Assembly: GCA_964525945.1 (NCBI GenBank)
Contig: CAZGKX010000053.1
Location: 1 to 19,030, forward strand
Direction: 5' to 3'
DNA: 19,030 nt
DNA from: CAZGKX01 sp964525945
GTDB lineage: Bacteria > Pseudomonadota > Gammaproteobacteria > Legionellales > Legionellaceae
Part shown: positions 6,772-13,673 of the stretch, piece after piece
Layout: every line of letters starts with the position of its first letter
How positions within the stretch are numbered: the first letter of the stretch is position 1
Notes under the pieces: generated by a model
Database searches by the model: none
Told to the model about the DNA's origin: nothing
Seen by the model: only the letters and a program-made list of their open reading frames with translations
Translations under genes and position numbers: made by a program

Positions 6772-7578
6772 TCATCCAAGACCACAACAACCTTTTGCAT
6801 CTTCTTTCAAAGTATCGAGCTGCTCATGAGCTGTTTTTTCTACCAAATCACGCAATTGGCTCTTGTAACTGAGATTGAAAAAGTAGGGTCTCATTGCTTT
6901 TTCCATGTTCTTTGCTGAGGCGATGGCCGCGGGATCTTTGGTTCCCGGTGATGCAAGATTATCATAGTTTGGAAGTCCCACACTGAGTAAGCTGGGGTAT
7001 TTCGCGCGCTCGTATTTGCCCTTTGTTAACGGCTTATTATGAAAATTACCTACGTTTTTGTAGCTTTCTAACTTACTCTCTTCTTTGATATGAACTTGCG
7101 TTTGAGCCGTTGGATCACAAAATGTTCTATAAATACAAGTAAAGATCTCGTCAAATATCCGACAAAACCCTCTAATGACGCCCATAAGATAATCAGAGGT
7201 CAAGGGATATCGTGTTAAGTTAGCACAGTTTTCTACGAGATGATCATATCTCTTCACGGTTTTTATGACATGACCTTGGGCATTCCTGAGAGCTTTGTAC
7301 TCAAATATATTGTCAATCAGGAGTTCACGGTATTTTTCTTGAAGCTCCAATTCACTCAACCCCTGATGTTGCATATTAGACTTAAAATTTGCATACCCAC
7401 TCTGCAATCGTTGAGAATGGTTCTGTAATTCTGTTGATAGAATCAGGAGCTCCATACCAATATCATAGAACTCTTGGCATACATAATCCGTGGAAGGGGA
7501 AGCACCAGCATCTCTTATTAGGCGCTTGCCCAGCGCATTAAGAGAAGTTATTTCTGTCGTTGTAAATCCAAAGCTCAT
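6772..7578 (-). CDS. Hypothetical protein, 268 residues
   Basis: I do not recognise a family. The protein is soluble-looking, with no signal peptide or clear membrane span. Most of residues 15-140 look helical, with amphipathic stretches such as LELQEKYRELLIDNIFEYKA. A Cys-rich patch lies at GFCRIFDEIFTCIYRTFC (about 144-161), and the tail ends KGCCGLG, so two adjacent cysteines sit four and five residues from the end. Such a tail could be lipid-modified in a eukaryotic cell, but it is not a standard CaaX box. It is a single-gene unit with its own terminator, next to an LRR protein. In a Legionella-like host both would be candidate secreted effectors; that is inference only. Confidence 0.6.
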   Translation of the reverse strand: MSFGFTTTEITSLNALGKRLIRDAGASPSTDYVCQEFYDIGMELLILSTELQNHSQRLQSGYANFKSNMQHQGLSELELQEKYRELLIDNIFEYKALRNAQGHVIKTVKRYDHLVENCANLTRYPLTSDYLMGVIRGFCRIFDEIFTCIYRTFCDPTAQTQVHIKEESKLESYKNVGNFHNKPLTKGKYERAKYPSLLSVGLPNYDNLASPGTKDPAAIASAKNMEKAMRPYFFNLSYKSQLRDLVEKTAHEQLDTLKEDAKGCCGLG

Positions 7579-7803
7579 TTTTAATCACCAAGGTTAAAAT
7601 AATTGCAATTTTTGAAAAATAGCATGGACCGATAAATAATGTCAAATTGTTTTTAAATTACACGGAAATTACCGATTAATTTGCATGCCTGCTTAAAAAT
7701 GGGTGTCTTTTTCCTTAATATTCACAATAACGGCGCGGCCATGCAGATGAATTAGGCAGTAGGGTAGAGTGATGAGCGTATCAAAGTAAATTGCATAAAA
7801 GAC

Positions 7804-7831
7804 TTGATTTTATACTTTTTGTTGATATTGT
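7804..7831 (+). promoter_or_regulatory. Possible promoter of the LRR gene
   Basis: TTGATT (7804-7809) and TATTGT (7826-7831) are spaced 16 bases apart in a very AT-rich stretch and end 8 bases before the ATG at 7840. No Shine-Dalgarno sequence precedes that ATG or the ATG at 7852, so a very short or absent leader is possible. The boxes match consensus only partly. Confidence 0.4.
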
Positions 7832-7839
7832 AATATTTA

Positions 7840-9108
7840 ATGCCAGTAAAAATGACAAAGGAGGATCTCTTGTATTCTGAATATTATGAAGAAATATTTG
7901 ACGAGCTACTTCCTCAAACAGTCAACCACACGTTGGATTTGGGTAAGTTCTGCATTGAGAATGACGGTGTAAAAATCCTAGTCAGGAAATTAAATGCTCA
8001 TTTGTCTATCCATCATTTATATTGTTTTGATAATGAGATCACCGCCGAAGGCTCACAGTCTTTAATTGAAATTATTCAACAAAATAAGTTACAAACACTG
8101 CAACTGTTTAGCAACCCGTTGGGCAGTGCGGGCCTTGAGTATATTGCTCACAAATTGATTCAAGCACGCAACACTACTTTGCGCATTTTGGGCGTTGGCG
8201 ATGCCTTGATCAAAAGTGAAGGGACCCTCAGCCAAAGCTGTGCCAATGCCTTTGCAGAATTGTTGGCAACCAATCAAACGTTAGTGGAACTTAACTTAGC
8301 CAATAATAATTTAGGCGATTCCCAGGTTAAGATACTTGCCAATGGTTTGGTTAATAATGGTTCATTGCAAAAATTGCACATTGGCAATATGGACGATGTA
8401 TATCGCCAACGCTCTCTGTTAACGACCTCAGGGGTAGATTATCTTCTGAGGCGACTTAAGCGTAATTATAGCCTCGTGTATTTGGTCACGGGTCTGGAGC
8501 AGCGGGAGAATGAGCCTGCTATGTCCAAGAAAGATTTGGAGAATCCCGAATCGTTTGCCGCTGAAAAAGCGTGGAGTCGCGAAGTCAATCAAGCCTGCCA
8601 AGCGTATCTGACTCGAAACCGTAAAATTGCGAATGTCTTGATGTCTGTTCGTGCATGCCTCTCGGTCGAAACATTAATGGCCAACTGTCAAAACCACGCC
8701 TTACTGATTACGTTAACAACATGCATCCCCGAACTTAACAACGACCAATTCTTCGCGTATAACCCCTACCAGTTGGAAATTGCTGAAACTTATGAATTAT
8801 TAAGCGGGTTGGATTTGCTGTTTAAAAATCAACGCAATGAAGCAGAAGACCGTTTGAGCATTGCATTTACCACGCACCCTAATTTGCAAATCCTAGCTCA
8901 TGAAGCGCTAGGTAAGTTATTATCTGATTCAAGCATTGACCCGCTTTCGTTAAGCATGGAAACGCTGCGGCTGGAAAAGACGGTATCGCCTTCGCCTCAA
9001 TCGCCAGGGGAGCAAGTCCGATTATCGGAAAACAGGCACCGTTTTAAATTGAATGCAACAAACGATAAAAACATGGTTCATAGCGATTTGCCTTCGCCAA
9101 GACGCTGA
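7840..9108 (+). CDS. Ribonuclease-inhibitor-type leucine-rich-repeat protein
   Basis: The 422-residue protein has about six LRR units of roughly 28 residues between residues 40 and 205. Clear examples are LQTLQLFSNPLGSAGLEYIA, then TTLRILGVGDALIKSEG, and LVELNLANNNLGDSQVKILA. The LxxLxLxxNxL-xxxGxxxL pattern is that of ribonuclease-inhibitor or NLR-type repeats, which serve as protein-binding surfaces. The part after residue 220 is helical and not recognisable. There is no signal peptide. LRR proteins of this kind are frequent among type IV effectors of Legionella and Coxiella, so a host-directed role is plausible but unproven. The gene stands alone and converges on yadH. Confidence 0.8.
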   Translation: MPVKMTKEDLLYSEYYEEIFDELLPQTVNHTLDLGKFCIENDGVKILVRKLNAHLSIHHLYCFDNEITAEGSQSLIEIIQQNKLQTLQLFSNPLGSAGLEYIAHKLIQARNTTLRILGVGDALIKSEGTLSQSCANAFAELLATNQTLVELNLANNNLGDSQVKILANGLVNNGSLQKLHIGNMDDVYRQRSLLTTSGVDYLLRRLKRNYSLVYLVTGLEQRENEPAMSKKDLENPESFAAEKAWSREVNQACQAYLTRNRKIANVLMSVRACLSVETLMANCQNHALLITLTTCIPELNNDQFFAYNPYQLEIAETYELLSGLDLLFKNQRNEAEDRLSIAFTTHPNLQILAHEALGKLLSDSSIDPLSLSMETLRLEKTVSPSPQSPGEQVRLSENRHRFKLNATNDKNMVHSDLPSPRR

Positions 9109-9168
9109 GTTACTCATAGAACGATATCGAAGTTAAGGATCACTTTTTCTCCTAACGCGGGCACTGCA

Positions 9169-9942
9169 TTAGCTGTGCCGACCGCGCCCTTTTTTTATCA
9201 GGATCATGTTCAATAGCACGAGACTCAATACCAAAGCACTGATGGCACATAATGCCACAGCCACGTTGACTTCATGCGTGCCGATCAACGCATAACGCAT
9301 GAGCGCCACCATATAAAACATTGGATTAAAATGGCTGAGGTTCTGCCAAAAAAGAGGTAACATTTCCACCGAGTAAAAAATCCCACTCAAGTAAGCCAAT
9401 GGCGATAAAATAAATGTAGGAACAAAGGAAAGTTCTTCAAAATTAGAAGCCAACAGCCCATTTGCAAAACCTGCCAATGCAAATAAAGCAGCAATCAACA
9501 CCGTAACAAACATCGCAATAAGCCAATGTTGGGCATGAAAGCCCATAAACCATGTGGCAACAAAAAACACAAGAACGGCAACAATGCACCCTCTTAATAT
9601 CCCTCCTAACACATAACCCAATAACAACAAATGAGGGTGGAGAGGGCTTGCATACAATTCCTCAATGCTTCTTTGAAAACGTGCTATGAACACAGAAGCA
9701 CTGACATTGCTATAAGCGTTGGTAATGATCGCCATGATGATCAAACCTGGTGCAATAAACATGGCGTAACTGACACCGTGTAAAAAACCGATGCGTTGCC
9801 CCATGATGGTGCCAAAGATCAAAAAATACAATAATGTGGTGATGACAGGCGGTAAAAACACTTGCGTGTAAATACGCAACATTCGATTCAACTCGTGCTG
9901 TACCAACGTAAACAGTGCTGTGGCTTGTAATTTTATGTTCAT
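9169..9942 (-). CDS. yadH: ABC-2 type exporter permease (YadH-like)
   Basis: The 257-residue inner-membrane protein has about six spans and the ABC-2 family pattern. MNIKLQATALFTLVQHELNR opens the protein, GVSYAMFIAPGLIIMAIITN and AYLSGIFYSVEMLPLFWQ lie in the middle, and NPMFYMVALMRYALIG is near the end. Length and motifs match E. coli YadH (256 residues). It forms an exporter with the ATPase encoded just upstream; the yadG stop and this start overlap by four bases (ATGA). The natural substrate of YadGH is not established. Its position beside the RiPP operon is suggestive, but because YadGH is a common housekeeping pair the adjacency may be accidental. Confidence 0.9.
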   Translation of the reverse strand: MNIKLQATALFTLVQHELNRMLRIYTQVFLPPVITTLLYFLIFGTIMGQRIGFLHGVSYAMFIAPGLIIMAIITNAYSNVSASVFIARFQRSIEELYASPLHPHLLLLGYVLGGILRGCIVAVLVFFVATWFMGFHAQHWLIAMFVTVLIAALFALAGFANGLLASNFEELSFVPTFILSPLAYLSGIFYSVEMLPLFWQNLSHFNPMFYMVALMRYALIGTHEVNVAVALCAISALVLSLVLLNMILIKKGRGRHS

Positions 9943-10847
9943 TTTTTAACTAAATCCATAAACAATTCTTCCAATCGATTGGCTTTGCTTCGCACACTCA
10001 AAATGTCAATCCCATGCTGGTCAAAAAGAGCAAACACTTGGTTGAGGGTATATTGATTATCGATACGTAATTCAAACGTATGCTCATCCACTTTTGTGGC
10101 CATAAAGGGCTCTAAAGAAGGCAGTTTGTCCAACGGAATGTTAGTGGTAAATACGAAGGTCTGATGGTGCAGCGAATGAAGCAATGATTGCATGGAGGTG
10201 TTTTTAATGATAACGCCCTGGTCAATAATAGCAACATTTTTACACAATTGTTCGGCTTCTTCTAAATAATGGGTGGTCAAAATGATGGTGGTTCCCTCCG
10301 CATTGAGCTTGGAAAGAAAATCCCAAACGGATCGTCGAATTTCCACATCCACACCGGCGGTTGGTTCATCTAAAAGCAACACTTTAGGATGGTGCATCAA
10401 CGCACGGGCAATCATCAATCGTCGTTTCATGCCCCCCGACAAATGCCGTACTTTCGCAAATCTTTTGTCCCACAAACTTAATTCTTTCAACAATGTTTCT
10501 GCACGTGGTAAAGCCGATTTGCGGGACATGCCATAATAACCTGCCACCGTAAGTAAAATTTGTTCGCAGGTTTCAAACACATTGAGATTGATTTCTTGCG
10601 GCACTAAACCCAAATTTAATTTTGCTTGCTCTGTGTTTTGATCAATGTCGTACCCATTCACAGCAATGCTTCCTGATGTTTTACTCACCAATGTTGAGAT
10701 CAGCCCGATGATGGTTGATTTTCCAGCGCCATTCATCCCCAACAAAGCAAAAAAATCCCCCGATTTAATTTTAAAATCAACACCTTTGAGCGCCTCCAGC
10801 CCATTGGCATATTTTTTTTTCAAGCCACTGACTTCCAAAGCATACAT
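9939..10847 (-). CDS. yadG: ABC exporter ATPase (YadG-like)
   Basis: The 302-residue protein carries every ABC ATPase motif: Walker A GMNGAGKST (about 37-45), the Q-loop LGLVPQE, the signature LSGGMKRRL (about 139-147), Walker B VLLLDEPTAG (about 160-169) and the switch histidine in TTHYLEEAE. The C-terminal part (ILSVRSKANRLEELFMDLV) agrees closely with E. coli YadG. It drives the YadH permease. The pair is transcribed away from the RiPP operon; the 270 bases between the two starts must hold both promoters. Confidence 0.93.
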   Translation of the reverse strand: MYALEVSGLKKKYANGLEALKGVDFKIKSGDFFALLGMNGAGKSTIIGLISTLVSKTSGSIAVNGYDIDQNTEQAKLNLGLVPQEINLNVFETCEQILLTVAGYYGMSRKSALPRAETLLKELSLWDKRFAKVRHLSGGMKRRLMIARALMHHPKVLLLDEPTAGVDVEIRRSVWDFLSKLNAEGTTIILTTHYLEEAEQLCKNVAIIDQGVIIKNTSMQSLLHSLHHQTFVFTTNIPLDKLPSLEPFMATKVDEHTFELRIDNQYTLNQVFALFDQHGIDILSVRSKANRLEELFMDLVKK

Positions 10848-11058
10848 ACAACGTCCTTTGCAAAATGTTAAAGGGACAGCCTACTCATCAATGATAAAAT
10901 TTCCGCGGGCGGTCCGTAGGAGGCAGTTGATTTTATAATTGGTGGCATTAAAAAACCATCTGCATTCTGAATAAATTGTATTGATATTTCCTGAATCATA
11001 TAACTTCGTCGTTTCTCCAACACAAAAGAGGAATAGGAATGGTCAAAATCGTAATCTA

Positions 11059-11087
11059 TTGATTATCAGAACATCCTGATGTTTAAT
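11059..11087 (+). promoter_or_regulatory. Promoter with a dyad in its spacer, ahead of the RiPP operon
   Basis: TTGATT (11059-11064), a 17-base spacer and TTTAAT (11082-11087, five of six consensus bases) predict transcription start near 11094, about 23 bases before the sulfur-carrier ATG. The spacer contains ATCAG-aacatc-CTGAT (11065-11080), an inverted repeat where a repressor or activator could bind. No regulator gene is visible in the operon. Confidence 0.6.
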
Positions 11088-11116
11088 ACGTTCACTATTG
11101 CATGATAGGTGTTTAT

Positions 11117-11383
11117 ATGATTAAAGTTAATATACATTCTTCGTTGACTCGCTTTACAAATAATCAATCTCAGATTGCATTACCTATTGAGAAAACATCG
11201 GACATCATTTCTGTTTTATGCCAACACTACGAAAAATTGCAGATGAGTATCCTCGACAAGTCGGGTCGATTAACGCCTTATGTCAATATTTATATTAATG
11301 GAAAAAACTTAAGCCAGCTGAATGAAATGCCACTTTGCCATAGCGATACTATTGATGTGGTGACTGCGCTTGTGGGAGGTTAA
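11117..11383 (+). CDS. ThiS/MoaD-type sulfur-carrier protein
   Basis: The 88-residue protein has the beta-grasp layout of ThiS and MoaD: a start MIKVNIHSSLTRFTN, a middle part LTPYVNIYINGKNLSQL, then CHSDTIDVVTALVGG. It ends in the Gly-Gly tail that ThiF/MoeB enzymes adenylate and convert to a thiocarboxylate. The ATG at 11117 is preferred because AGGTG lies 6 bases upstream; the ATG at 11102 lacks one. The stop is one base from the start of the ThiF-like gene, so the two are translationally coupled and almost surely form an enzyme-carrier pair. No thiamine or molybdopterin gene is nearby; the neighbours are YcaO and TfuA. I infer that it supplies sulfur for peptide modification rather than for a cofactor. 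Confidence 0.88.
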   Translation: MIKVNIHSSLTRFTNNQSQIALPIEKTSDIISVLCQHYEKLQMSILDKSGRLTPYVNIYINGKNLSQLNEMPLCHSDTIDVVTALVGG

Positions 11384-11384
11384 T

Positions 11385-12494
11385 ATGCAGCAATTGCAAC
11401 AAGAAGATTTGCTTCGTTATTCTCGTCAAATTCCTGTTATTGGTTTAGAAGGCCAGCAACGTTTAAAAAACGCAAAAATACTTTGTGTGGGCAGTGGTGG
11501 TTTAGGCTGCCCTGTTTTGCAGTACTTGGCTGCTTGTGGGGTAGGTACTTTAGGCATCATGGATCCAGATAAAATTGAGCTGAGTAACTTGCAAAGGCAG
11601 ATTTTATTTGGCGAGCAAGATGTTGGTCGAAATAAGGCACAGGTTGCGGGAGAGAGGTTGCGTTCATTAACGGCAGCAGTAAACCTTGAAATTTATGAGG
11701 AGTTTCTTTCAGAACAGAATGCAAAAGAGCGTGTTGAAGGTTTTGATGTAGTGATTGATGCCAGCGATAATTATCCAACGCGCTACCTACTCAATACAGT
11801 ATGCCGTGCGTTAGGAAAACCTTTAGTGTCAGCCAGTATCTATCAATTTGAGGCGCAGGTCAGTGTTTTTAATGTGGATGGTGGTCCTTGTTACCAATGC
11901 TTGTACCCAGAGCCACCTCCCGAGCATTTGTCGCCCAATTGTTCACTCTCTGGCGTGTTGGGAATATTGCCGGGTGTTGCTGGTTGTTTGCAAGCAATAG
12001 AAGCAGTTAAACTCATTATCGGCAAAGAAGATGTATTATCAGGCACGTTGTTAAGCATGGATTTATTAACCATGCAATTTAAACGTTTTGATATTCCTAA
12101 ACATGATTGCAATCAACATCCTGTGGTTCATTTCAAACAGAAACAGCATTGCAGCACTGTAACAACCTCCGTAATAGAAATTACTGCAGCAAATTTGGAT
12201 GAACTCCTAAAAAATAATTCAGATGCTGTGCAATTATTAGATGTACGCGAAGTGTTTGAACGAAAGTTATGTCACATAGGAGGCGTTCATATTCCCTTAT
12301 CTCTTTTTGATGATGAAACGGTAAAAAATTTGTTACACCCAAACAAGCCTATCGTGGTGTATTGCAAATCAGGCGCAAGAAGTACGAATGCCGCTCAACG
12401 GTTGCATCATCTGGGGTTTCAAAACATACGTAATTTGCGAGGGGGAATTCTGGATTGGATTAAGACGGTAGATAACACTTTGATGTCTTATTAG
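11385..12494 (+). CDS. ThiF/MoeB-type E1 enzyme with C-terminal rhodanese domain
   Basis: The 369-residue protein should adenylate the carrier's C-terminal glycine and pass sulfur to it. The E1 domain (1-255) has the nucleotide loop GSGGLG (36-41), DASDNYPTR (125-133), a metal-binding CYQC (169-172) and a Cys at 186 (SPNC) where ThiF/MoeB relatives have the catalytic cysteine. The second zinc pair, normally CxxC, is reduced to CNQH (242-245). The rhodanese domain (about 265-362) has LLDVRE, and its active-site loop CKSGARS begins at Cys327, so persulfide transfer is expected. The ATG at 11385 is chosen because GGGAGG lies just upstream, within the end of the carrier gene. This domain order is common in MoeB/ThiF-rhodanese enzymes; placement beside YcaO/TfuA is what makes it notable. 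Confidence 0.9.
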   Translation: MQQLQQEDLLRYSRQIPVIGLEGQQRLKNAKILCVGSGGLGCPVLQYLAACGVGTLGIMDPDKIELSNLQRQILFGEQDVGRNKAQVAGERLRSLTAAVNLEIYEEFLSEQNAKERVEGFDVVIDASDNYPTRYLLNTVCRALGKPLVSASIYQFEAQVSVFNVDGGPCYQCLYPEPPPEHLSPNCSLSGVLGILPGVAGCLQAIEAVKLIIGKEDVLSGTLLSMDLLTMQFKRFDIPKHDCNQHPVVHFKQKQHCSTVTTSVIEITAANLDELLKNNSDAVQLLDVREVFERKLCHIGGVHIPLSLFDDETVKNLLHPNKPIVVYCKSGARSTNAAQRLHHLGFQNIRNLRGGILDWIKTVDNTLMSY

Positions 12495-12582
12495 ATTATG
12501 CTAGGCTTTTCTTCGACATGGCCTTTATAAAGCACGACTTGTTGCTAATGCGACTTTTTCAAATACTAAGGAGCACATACTA

Positions 12583-13284
12583 ATGGATAATTTGATGAAA
12601 AAGAATAATTATCGCGCGATAACGCTATTTACGCTAAGTATTTGTCTGATCCCTGTCGGGCAGGCTGGTACTGTAGGGGACGCACAAACGCATACGGCTG
12701 GCATTACGCCTTTTGTTGGCATTGAAGGCTCTTACAATTGGGTGGATTATAAAAAAGGCAGTATTGCCGATTCAGAATCGAATCTTAACAATGAACCATG
12801 GGGTGGCCGAGTGTCTGCTGGTTTTACTGTTCCGTATTCAGAACGCATAAGCTTTAGTAATGAAATCGCCTGGGGCTATTATGGCGAACAAACAAAAACC
12901 GATAAGAGCAATAACTTTAGCAGCAATAACAAGTTATATGGTTTTGATTTGTTAGTGGGAATAAATTATCGATATTACCAAACCGATTGGTTTATTAAAG
13001 CCGGGGCTTTAGCACTCAATCGAAGCACTAATCGCTCGGTCAGCAATGACACTGTCGATATAAATCTCGCTTTGTCTAAAACAGAAGTCCTACCAGAAAT
13101 TAAGGTTGGTGGTCTTTACGAAGTGACCGATCATGTCGGGGTTTCTTTGGCTTACATGCATGCATTTGGTGCTCAACATGAGCTTACAACCTACGCTTCT
13201 GAATCAACTCCATTGACAATTCATGGTAATATACGAAATCCATCCATTGATGCAATTTTATTGGGCCTTCGTTATACGATTTAA
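12583..13284 (+). CDS. Outer-membrane beta-barrel protein in the RiPP operon
   Basis: The 233-residue product starts with a Sec signal peptide (Lys-rich front, hydrophobic ITLFTLSICLIPVG, cleavage likely after GQA at residue 28). The rest alternates polar and hydrophobic residues with many aromatics, for example FVGIEGSYNWVDYKKG, then WGGRVSAGFTVPYSERI, and ILLGLRYTI at the end, as in 8-stranded barrels of the opacity/OmpA-like type. AAGGAG stands 9 bases before the ATG. It is 88 bases after the ThiF gene and 50 before the candidate precursor. A part in release, uptake or immunity of the peptide product is a reasonable inference, but a barrel gene could also have been inserted by chance. Confidence 0.75.
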   Translation: MDNLMKKNNYRAITLFTLSICLIPVGQAGTVGDAQTHTAGITPFVGIEGSYNWVDYKKGSIADSESNLNNEPWGGRVSAGFTVPYSERISFSNEIAWGYYGEQTKTDKSNNFSSNNKLYGFDLLVGINYRYYQTDWFIKAGALALNRSTNRSVSNDTVDINLALSKTEVLPEIKVGGLYEVTDHVGVSLAYMHAFGAQHELTTYASESTPLTIHGNIRNPSIDAILLGLRYTI

Positions 13285-13334
13285 AGCAGCTGGATCACGG
13301 TAGTCGTTATCAAATAATAAGGGAGTTTTTATTC

Positions 13335-13550
13335 ATGAATCATTCATCGACAAAAGATCGTTTAGCGCATTGTACAACCAAATTTCCATTGGCAGATTCT
13401 TTAAATAGCAAGCCGGGTAATATTCTAAAAACACATGGATTGAGTCTGGAAGAGCTGGCTTTATCTGTAGCAGGAAATTCATCGAGTGAGTCTGCTGTCC
13501 GTAGTGATACATCAGATGCAACAAACGCTGCTGGAGCATTGTGCGGTTAA
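13335..13550 (+). CDS. Candidate RiPP precursor peptide, 71 residues
   Basis: I propose this small gene as the substrate of the operon. AAGGGAG lies 9 bases before the ATG. The N-terminal part is followed by HGLSLEELALSVAG (residues 34-47), which resembles the LSxEELxxVAG leader motif of Nif11-type and other TOMM precursors, where modification enzymes dock and cleavage follows. The remaining 24 residues (48-71) are a simple-composition core with six Ser, two Thr, one Cys and two Gly, ending AAGALCG. The Ser/Thr/Cys residues suit azoline formation, the glycines suit thioamidation, and the free C-terminal Cys-Gly could be activated by the ThiF-like enzyme. It lies directly upstream of the YcaO gene. 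The role is inferred from position and composition; no protease gene is visible. Confidence 0.7.
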   Translation: MNHSSTKDRLAHCTTKFPLADSLNSKPGNILKTHGLSLEELALSVAGNSSSESAVRSDTSDATNAAGALCG

Positions 13551-13577
13551 GGCAATATCCCATAGGGATTATTTCCG

Positions 13578-13655
13578 ATGGAGGTCAAGGTGGTAAAATC
13601 CCTGCATGCTGTGAATAAATTTTGGTATGCAGGTGATGGAAATAAGCATTTATGA
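13578..13655 (+). CDS. Possible 25-residue ORF between precursor and YcaO gene
   Basis: The ATG at 13578 is preceded by AGGGA at about 10 bases and opens MEVKVVKSLHAVNKFWYAGD, ending KHL with a TGA at 13653-13655. It is in the same frame as the YcaO gene, with one in-frame stop between them, so it could be a translational-coupling leader, a very short second peptide, or a former N-terminal extension of the YcaO protein. Evidence is weak. Confidence 0.25.
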   Translation: MEVKVVKSLHAVNKFWYAGDGNKHL

Positions 13656-13673
13656 AAAAAAAAGGATGTCATT

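Noticed and set aside
6691..6918. 75-residue plus-strand frame
   Set aside because: Mostly antisense to the 3' end of the 268-residue gene and without a ribosome site.
9169..10847. yadGH as the dedicated exporter of the RiPP product
   Set aside because: The pair matches widespread housekeeping YadG/YadH, is on the opposite strand and lacks a peptidase domain; adjacency alone is not enough.
11117..12494. Thiamine or molybdopterin biosynthesis locus
   Set aside because: No other thi or moa/moe gene is near; the pair is in one operon with ycaO and tfuA.
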